Assembly: GCF_003634705.1 (NCBI RefSeq)
Contig: NZ_RBWU01000003.1
Coordinates: 744,001-808,000 of the forward strand
Source: Actinomadura pelletieri DSM 43383
GTDB lineage: Bacteria > Actinomycetota > Actinomycetes > Streptosporangiales > Streptosporangiaceae
Direction of reading: 5' to 3'
DNA: 64,000 bases
Numbering within the stretch: the stretch's first letter is position 1; each line of letters starts with the position of its first letter. The position numbers and the translations under genes are program-made. This document shows positions 58,748 through 64,000 of this stretch, in pieces. A model generated the notes under the pieces. The model did not search any database, was not told where the DNA came from, and was given only the letters and a program-made list of their open reading frames with translations.

Positions 58748-59461
58748 CTAGTCCGGCTCAGCCGGAGAACGCGTATCGTCGGCCCCGCGTTCGGACGGAG
58801 CGGGCTTGAACTCCACCTGCACGCGGCCGCGCCCCAGCTCGCCGAGGCCGAACCGGCGCCGCACCGTCTCGGGCCCCGTGCCCTTCGCGGCGCCCTTCGA
58901 GGCGCCTTTCGCGGCGCCCTTCGACGCGGGCCGCGACCCCGCGGACCCGCCGCCCCCGCCACCGGCTCCCTTGCCCCGGCGCTTCTGGACGACGTCGATC
59001 TCGACGGTCTCGTCGTCGGCCGCGACCACCCGGCCCTCGATCTGGCCTCCCTCGGCCAGCGGGACGACGACCAGCCGGCCGACGGCACGGCGCCAGTGCC
59101 GCGGCTCGGTGAGGGGGCGGTCGACGCCCGGGGAGGTCACCTCCAGCACGTACGGGGCGGTCCCCATGACCTCGGTGGTGTCGAGGAGTTCGGAGGCCGT
59201 CTCGCTGATCGTGGCGATGTCGTCGAGGTCGACGCCGCCGTCGGCGTCCACGACCACCCGCACGAGGCGGCGCCTGCCGGCGGGCCGCACATCGACCTCC
59301 TCGAGGTCGAAGCCGGCCTCGTCCACCGCGGGCGCGAGCAGCCGGGTCAGTTCGGCGGCGGTGGCGGTCCGCGTCTGGCGCGCCGGACGCGAGGGCACGT
59401 CACCGCGCCCGCCCTGGCCGCGCCTCCCTTGAGCGCGGCCGCCGCGGGACTCGACGCTCAT
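58748..59461 (-). CDS. rimP: Ribosome maturation factor RimP with Lys-Gly-Ala insert
   Basis: 237-residue 30S assembly factor. The core is LLAPAVDEAGFDLEEVDV...VVVDADGGVDLDDI and VTSPGVDRPL. A low-complexity insert with ASKGAAKGASKGAAKG interrupts the C-terminal SH3-like domain at about residues 168-198, and a basic Arg/Gly N-terminus adds about 30 residues. ATG with AGGAG upstream; first gene of the nusA operon. Confidence 0.93.
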   Translation of the reverse strand: MSVESRGGRAQGRRGQGGRGDVPSRPARQTRTATAAELTRLLAPAVDEAGFDLEEVDVRPAGRRRLVRVVVDADGGVDLDDIATISETASELLDTTEVMGTAPYVLEVTSPGVDRPLTEPRHWRRAVGRLVVVPLAEGGQIEGRVVAADDETVEIDVVQKRRGKGAGGGGGGSAGSRPASKGAAKGASKGAAKGTGPETVRRRFGLGELGRGRVQVEFKPAPSERGADDTRSPAEPD

Positions 59462-59675
59462 GGGCCCTCCTCGTGTTGTGTCGCCTGCGGTCGCGGTGTC
59501 GCCGCTCGTCCGTTGACACCCTCAAGACTATCGACAGCCGGAGACCGCGGCGGATTTTCGGACGGCTCACCGGCGCGGCGAGTGTGGAATGCTTGGGCGG
59601 GCCCGACGATCGTGTCCGGGGACACGGGCCGCGAGCGGGCCGCCGCAACCCCCATCGTCCGGTGAGGAGACCCCT

Positions 59676-60674
59676 TTGCCAGAGGCCATGCCGAGCCCGC
59701 CGGAGACCGTGTCGCGCCGCGCGCTGCTCGGCCGGGGCGTCGTGCTCGGCGGGGGCGCGCTCGTCCTGCCGTGGGCGGCGGGCTGCGCGGCGCGGGCGGA
59801 GGCTCCGCGCCAGGACGTGCCGACGCTGGTCGCGGCGATCGCGTCCGAGCAGAACCTGGTCGCCACGTATGCGGCGGCGCGGGCGGCGAACCCCTCCCTG
59901 GCCGGACGGCTCGAACCCGTCCTCGCGCGGCACCGGGAGCATCTCGCCGTCCTGAGGCGGCACTATGTGCCCGGGTCGGGCGACCGTGCCGACGAGGGCG
60001 GGGCGATCCCGTCCCCGAGCGTCCTTCCGGTCCCCGGCGGCGGTGCGGCGCTCGCGGCGTTGCGCGACGCGGAGGACCGGGCTGCCCGGGAACGCGCGGC
60101 CGCCGCCGCGAAGGCGGCGCCGGGCCTGGCGCAACTGTTGGCGAGCATCGGCGCCTGCGAGGCGGGCCACGCGATGGTGGTGCGGCGGGCCGTGCGGGAC
60201 CAGGTTCCGCCCGTCCGGTCGAAGGCCGACACGGAGGCGGTCCAGCGGGTGCTGGCCGCCGAGCACGCGACCGTGTACGGGTACGGGGTGCTCGGCGCCC
60301 GGCTGGGCGGCGCGCCGCGCGAGACGGCGAAGGCCGTCTGGAACGCGCATCGGGCCCGGCGGGACGAGTTGGTCTCGGCCCTGCCGGTGGCGCCGGTCGC
60401 GGCCGCGCCCGCCTACCGGCTGCCGTTCCCGGTCACCTCGCCCAGGGCCGCCGCCCGGCTCGCCGCGGTGCTGGAGGAGGATCTGGTCCCCGTCTACGTC
60501 GGTCTCGCCGGCGCCTCGTCCCCCGAGCTGCGCGCCTTCGCCGCCGACGGCGCGCGCCGTGCCATGGCGCGGGCGGCGGCCTGGCGGGTGCGGGCGAACG
60601 AGCCCGCGCCGCGGAACGCGTTCCCCGGGCTGCCCGCGACGGCGGTGTCCCCTCGCCCACAACCGGGTGAGTGA
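59676..60674 (+). CDS. Tat-exported ferritin-like (DUF4439) lipoprotein
   Basis: 332-residue protein. A twin-arginine motif SRRALLGRG precedes a hydrophobic stretch and lipobox AAGC. Two ferritin-like helical bundles of the DUF4439 type follow: LVAAIASEQNLVATYAAAR and, later, VLAAEHATVYGYGVLGARL. Glu and His positions (EQN, HREHL, EHA) could bind a metal. The TTG at 59676 is chosen because GAGGAG lies 6 bases upstream; the ATG at 59688 has no site at that distance. Divergent from rimP. Confidence 0.75.
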   Translation: MPEAMPSPPETVSRRALLGRGVVLGGGALVLPWAAGCAARAEAPRQDVPTLVAAIASEQNLVATYAAARAANPSLAGRLEPVLARHREHLAVLRRHYVPGSGDRADEGGAIPSPSVLPVPGGGAALAALRDAEDRAARERAAAAAKAAPGLAQLLASIGACEAGHAMVVRRAVRDQVPPVRSKADTEAVQRVLAAEHATVYGYGVLGARLGGAPRETAKAVWNAHRARRDELVSALPVAPVAAAPAYRLPFPVTSPRAAARLAAVLEEDLVPVYVGLAGASSPELRAFAADGARRAMARAAAWRVRANEPAPRNAFPGLPATAVSPRPQPGE

Positions 60675-60769
60675 TCTTCCGCACGCGGGGAACGAAGCGT
60701 CCGTCATGTCGCGTTGATCCTTTGTCAGGGACCACCGAAAGGACGACTCGGGGGAGGAGTACGGACAGC

Positions 60770-61072
60770 ATGACCACCACACCGCACGGCAGCGCTCTCG
60801 ACGAACTGCGGGCCGCCTACCACGAGCAGCTGACGCGTCTCGCCGCCGAGCGCGACGCCGCGCGTCGGCAGGCGCGCAGGGCGCAGGCGCAGGCCGATGT
60901 GGCGCGGGCCGACCTCGCCAGCCTGAAGAGCCGGGTCGCCGAGTTGCTGAACGCCGCCGCGCGGCACCTTCCTGATCTGCCGGCCCTGGAGGCTCCGGAC
61001 ACCCCGGAACGTCCGGCCCCGCAGCGGGCCCTGCCCGCCGCCGCCGAGGAGCGCCCGGCCCGAGCGGCCTGA
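60770..61072 (+). CDS. Small coiled-coil protein, unknown function
   Basis: 100-residue protein; residues 8-65 form one long Ala/Arg-rich amphipathic coil (ELRAAYHEQLTRLAAERDAA...), followed by a Pro-rich tail. The ATG has GGGGGAGGAG about 11 bases upstream. No family recognised. It follows the ferritin-like gene on the same strand. Confidence 0.6.
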   Translation: MTTTPHGSALDELRAAYHEQLTRLAAERDAARRQARRAQAQADVARADLASLKSRVAELLNAAARHLPDLPALEAPDTPERPAPQRALPAAAEERPARAA

Positions 61073-61275
61073 CCGGCGGGCCGCCGCCCGCGCCTCAACG
61101 GTGTGTTGAGGGGCTGGTGGACGTAACGGAACTGGACCTGCGGGGCGTGGCGAGCGTGGGTGGCAGCCGTTCGTCCAGGCCGTCGCCGCGCTAAGCGGTG
61201 ACGCCGCCACCCGCGCCGTGCCGGAACAGCGGTTCCATGGGAGCGCCTTGTGTCGAGGGCTGTAGGGTCAAGCGG

Positions 61276-62349
61276 ATGACCGCGTACGGACTCCTCGTTT
61301 CTCCCTCGCACAACCGGGTCTACGCGCAGGCGGCGGCCGGCCTGGTGAAGGCGGAGCTGGAGGTGTTCGGCGAGCGGGCCCTGGACGGGCGGGTCCACGA
61401 CATCCAGGAGACCGAGATCGGTGGCGTCCCGTACGTCACGTTCTCGGGCGATCTGTCGGAGCAGGACGTCCGGCTCCTGTCGAACCTGTCGTCGTTGTAC
61501 GCGCTCTTCCGGATCGAGGGTGACCTTCTCCGGCCGGTCACGCTCCGGCCCCTCGACCTGTTCGGCAGCGACCTGCTCACCATCCAGAAGTACGCCGGCA
61601 AGACGAACGAGTACTTCACCAAGCTGCTGTTGAACGTCACCGCGATGGCGATGGACTCCCCGATGGATCTGGTCACCGGCCGTCCGCGCGTCCTCGACCC
61701 GATGTGCGGACGTGGGACGACCCTGAACCAGGCCATGATGTACGGGTTCGACGCCGCCGGGATCGACATCGACGGCAAGGACTTCGACGCCTACGCGGCC
61801 TTCATCAAGACCTGGCTGCGCAACAACCGGGTCAAGCACCAGGCCGAGATCACCAACATCCGCCGGGAGAGGTCCGTGCTGGGGCGCCGCCTGCACGTGA
61901 CGTACGGGGCGTCCAAGGAGCGGTACAAGAGCGGCGAGACCATGGAGATCACCGTGGTGAACGCCGACTCCCTCGACGCCGCCAAGTTCTTCAGGCCCGC
62001 CTCGTTCGACATGATCGTGACCGACGCGCCGTACGGCGTCCAGCACGGCAGTCGCCCCAGGGGCGGGCGGCCCGGCTCCCAGGGCGACAAAGGTCGCAAG
62101 GGTAAGCCGCATCTGTCGCGCAGCCCCGTCGAGCTGCTGACCGCGGCCGTCCCCGAGTGGGTGCGCCTCCTTCGTCGCGGCGGTGCCGTCGGCATCTCCT
62201 GGAACACGTTCGTGGGCGGTCGTGACGAGATCGCGGGGATCCTGGCGTCCAACGGACTGGTCGTCCAGGACTCCGAGGCCCACCGGGGCTTCCGCCACCG
62301 CGTGGACCAGGCCATCACCCGCGACCTCGTCACCGCCCGCAAGCCCTGA
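61276..62349 (+). CDS. TRM11-like SAM-dependent RNA/DNA methyltransferase
   Basis: 357-residue class-I methyltransferase. An N-terminal domain of about 120 residues resembles THUMP-like RNA-binding parts. The SAM motif DPMCGRGTT is near residues 138-146, and the catalytic DAPYG near 250 corresponds to the N/DPPY of N-methyltransferases. Probably modifies tRNA guanosine or another base; substrate inferred at family level. Weak ribosome site. Confidence 0.8.
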   Translation: MTAYGLLVSPSHNRVYAQAAAGLVKAELEVFGERALDGRVHDIQETEIGGVPYVTFSGDLSEQDVRLLSNLSSLYALFRIEGDLLRPVTLRPLDLFGSDLLTIQKYAGKTNEYFTKLLLNVTAMAMDSPMDLVTGRPRVLDPMCGRGTTLNQAMMYGFDAAGIDIDGKDFDAYAAFIKTWLRNNRVKHQAEITNIRRERSVLGRRLHVTYGASKERYKSGETMEITVVNADSLDAAKFFRPASFDMIVTDAPYGVQHGSRPRGGRPGSQGDKGRKGKPHLSRSPVELLTAAVPEWVRLLRRGGAVGISWNTFVGGRDEIAGILASNGLVVQDSEAHRGFRHRVDQAITRDLVTARKP

Positions 62350-62360
62350 CCGTCACCCGG

Positions 62361-63062
62361 TCATGGAGCGTGCCAGCGTTCGACGTGCGGGAGCAGTTCG
62401 GTCAGGTCGTGGATGAGGGCGTCGGGGGGCGTGAGGCCGGGACGTTCGAAGGCGTGGGTGGTCTGGTGCCGGATCTGGACGGCGCGCAGCCCTGCGGACT
62501 TGGCGCCGTGGATGTCGTCGTAGGGGCGGTCGCCGACGAAGACGCAGGACGCGGGGTCGGTGACGCCGACGGCGTCCATGGCCGCGCGGAACGCCTCGGC
62601 GTGCGGCTTGGTCCAGGGGATCTCGCTGGAGTAGACGGCGCCGTCGAGCAGGTGCAGGACGTCGTCACGGGCGAAGATGCGTTCGTGCAGGTCACGTGAC
62701 CAGATGGTGTTGGACAGAACCCCGATCCTGATGTCGCGGTCGCGGAGCGCGTGGAACAGGTCGGGAACGGCCGGGTCGGTGTGGGTGTGCGGTGTCCATG
62801 TCTCGAAGTGGGTGGCGAGGAGCTCCTCGGTGGGCTCGATCCCGGCGATCTCGAAGAGTTCGGCGAGGGTGGCGCTGCGGTGCTCCTCGTCACCGCGTCG
62901 CCACAGGTCGAGTTCGGCGGCGGCGAGCGCGGCGGCGGCCCGCTCGACGTCGTCCGGGGGGAGGTGGGCGGTGCAGATCGTGCGCCACATGTCGGCCAGT
63001 TCGATGTCGTGCCAGGGGGTCAGCGTGCCGCCCCAGTCGAAGATCACAGCTTGTACGCCCAT
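62361..63062 (-). CDS. HAD-superfamily hydrolase
   Basis: 233-residue phosphatase-like protein. Motif I is FDWGGTLTP: the nucleophile Asp is present, but the second Asp of the usual DxD is Gly, a variant seen in a subset of the family. Motif II is LSNTIW, motif III Lys is in TKPHAEAF, motif IV is VGDRPYDDI. The ATG at 63062 starts the family sequence; upstream reading is not HAD-like. Substrate unknown. Confidence 0.85.
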   Translation of the reverse strand: MGVQAVIFDWGGTLTPWHDIELADMWRTICTAHLPPDDVERAAAALAAAELDLWRRGDEEHRSATLAELFEIAGIEPTEELLATHFETWTPHTHTDPAVPDLFHALRDRDIRIGVLSNTIWSRDLHERIFARDDVLHLLDGAVYSSEIPWTKPHAEAFRAAMDAVGVTDPASCVFVGDRPYDDIHGAKSAGLRAVQIRHQTTHAFERPGLTPPDALIHDLTELLPHVERWHAP

Positions 63063-63167
63063 GACCGGATCGTAATTCCTGATCCGGAAGGCGCCACCGG
63101 GAGTAGGCGACCGGTCAGCGGGGATATCGGTTCGATCAGTGCAAACCACAACAATCCGGGAGGAGTC

Positions 63168-63440
63168 ATGAGGGCGCGCGAGCCCGGTGAGGACAGGGAC
63201 TTCCACGACGACATCGACGACATGGGCGACAACACGCAGGACGAGCAGATCCGTCTGACGGAGGAGTACGTGACGGATCCGCCGGCCGAGGAACTCGTCC
63301 GGGAGGAGCCCGACCAGAGCAGGGACGGGCTCGGCATCACCGACTACGAACGGCAGACGGCCCGGGAGGACGAAGAGGAACGACCCCGCCCGGACACCCC
63401 CGCGGAGTCCGACGCGGTGAACCCGACCCGAAGGCCCTGA
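63168..63440 (+). CDS. Small acidic protein, unknown function
   Basis: 90-residue, highly charged and predicted disordered (DDIDDMGDN, EEYVTDPPAEEL, AREDEEERPRP). GGGAGGAG lies just before the ATG, a strong translation signal. No family assigned; some resemblance in composition to small actinobacterial stress proteins. Confidence 0.6.
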   Translation: MRAREPGEDRDFHDDIDDMGDNTQDEQIRLTEEYVTDPPAEELVREEPDQSRDGLGITDYERQTAREDEEERPRPDTPAESDAVNPTRRP

Positions 63441-63452
63441 CCGGAATCGGCC

Positions 63453-64000
63453 TCAGACGGGACTGTCCTCGGGCGCCTTCAACCGGGCGAGGACCTGGAC
63501 CGGGTCGGCCAGGACGTCGGCGAACGCGAACTCGGCGGCGCCGACGAGGGTGGTGTCGTCGCCGAGCGCGGCGGTGCGGAGCTTGACCTTCTCGCGGGGC
63601 GCCGCGAGCGCGCCGGTCGCGAGGACGCTGCGGACCTGCGCGGCGGCGCCGAGATAGATGTCGCGGAGCGTTCCGCCGAAGACGACGAGGCCGGGATTGA
63701 AGACGTTGACGAGGTTGGCGACGCCGAGGCCGAGCCAGTTGCCGACGCGGTGGAGCGCGTCGCGCGCGTCGATGTCACCGGCGTCGGCGGACACGACCAC
63801 GTCGCGGACGGCGTCGCGGCCCGGCTGCCCGGGGATCTCCTCGCGGCCGGCGTAGGCGAGCAGTGTCCGCTCCCCCACCTCGGCCTCCAGACAGCCCCGC
63901 GAGCCGCAGGCGCAGGGCCGCCCGCCCGGGTTGACGATCATGTGGCCGATCTCGCCGCCGTAGCCCTCCTCGCCGCCGAGCAGCCGCCCGTGCGCGATGA
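63453..64000 (-). CDS. ROK-family sugar kinase or regulator, 5' end cut by window
   Basis: The C-terminal 182 residues are present. GYGGEIGHMIVNPGG and the zinc motif CACGSRGCLEAEVG are ROK signatures; VFNPGLVVFGG is the adenosine-pocket region. With the zinc site intact, it fits glucokinase or a ROK repressor. The N-terminus that would show an HTH lies beyond 64000, so kinase and regulator cannot be told apart. Confidence 0.85.
   Translation of the reverse strand, partial: IAHGRLLGGEEGYGGEIGHMIVNPGGRPCACGSRGCLEAEVGERTLLAYAGREEIPGQPGRDAVRDVVVSADAGDIDARDALHRVGNWLGLGVANLVNVFNPGLVVFGGTLRDIYLGAAAQVRSVLATGALAAPREKVKLRTAALGDDTTLVGAAEFAFADVLADPVQVLARLKAPEDSPV

Overview
The window is about 72% G+C. 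It carries a gene order typical of Actinobacteria, with GTG starts, ATGA/GTGA stop-start overlaps, a mycobacterial/streptomycete-type LexA box, ClgR, a DUF3046 gene and MenA. It looks like chromosome of a spore-forming-type actinomycete, perhaps Thermomonosporaceae/Streptosporangiales. That placement is inference from gene content; no rRNA or tRNA was seen.

Backbone, minus strand, read from high to low coordinates: rimP-nusA-ylxR-infB-ylxP-rbfA-nrnA-truB (59.5-50.8 kb), a hemolysin-III-type membrane protein, ribF, rpsO, pnp, an M16 protease, azoR, dapB (50-42 kb), then dapA-rnj-ftsK-rodZ-like-rimO-pgsA-cinA-clgR-dps (29.7-18.4 kb), secA2 (9.7-7.4 kb) and DUF3046-recA-recX (2.6-0 kb). These are translation-initiation, RNA-decay, lysine/cell-wall precursor, division, phospholipid and DNA-repair functions. 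Strong hairpins close most of the units.

Inserted or plus-strand blocks: (i) an R2K-type ATP-grasp protein divergent from recA, and the giant helicase Lhr; (ii) a ROK repressor divergent from an ABC sugar importer plus a GH3 beta-N-acetylhexosaminidase, probably GlcNAc/chitobiose or muropeptide scavenging; (iii) Rrf2 regulator, Nei-type glycosylase and a lipoprotein; (iv) a 12-kb accessory block (29.9-42.0 kb) between dapA and dapB: GH-like protein, DMT exporter with MocR regulator, CGNR protein, GNAT, DHA2 efflux pump, MenA, Ung, orphan ModA, Uma2 nuclease and an ECF41 sigma factor with its own promoter; (v) the right end: Tat-type ferritin-like lipoprotein, coiled-coil protein, TRM11-like methyltransferase, HAD phosphatase, small acidic protein and a truncated ROK-family gene.

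The most unusual feature is a four-copy tandem array of a ~197-bp element at 43.66-44.43 kb. It has at least three helices in which both arms change together between copies, and its last copy runs into the stop codon of the M16 protease gene. Also notable: a fresh 172-175-bp tandem duplication across the lhr/secA2 junction; a small ORF whose last codons and stop are repeated four times in frame; divergent DMT/MocR genes whose start codons overlap (CATG) beside a 16-bp perfect palindrome; and a TGTCACA-N16-CGTC promoter in front of the ECF41 sigma gene.
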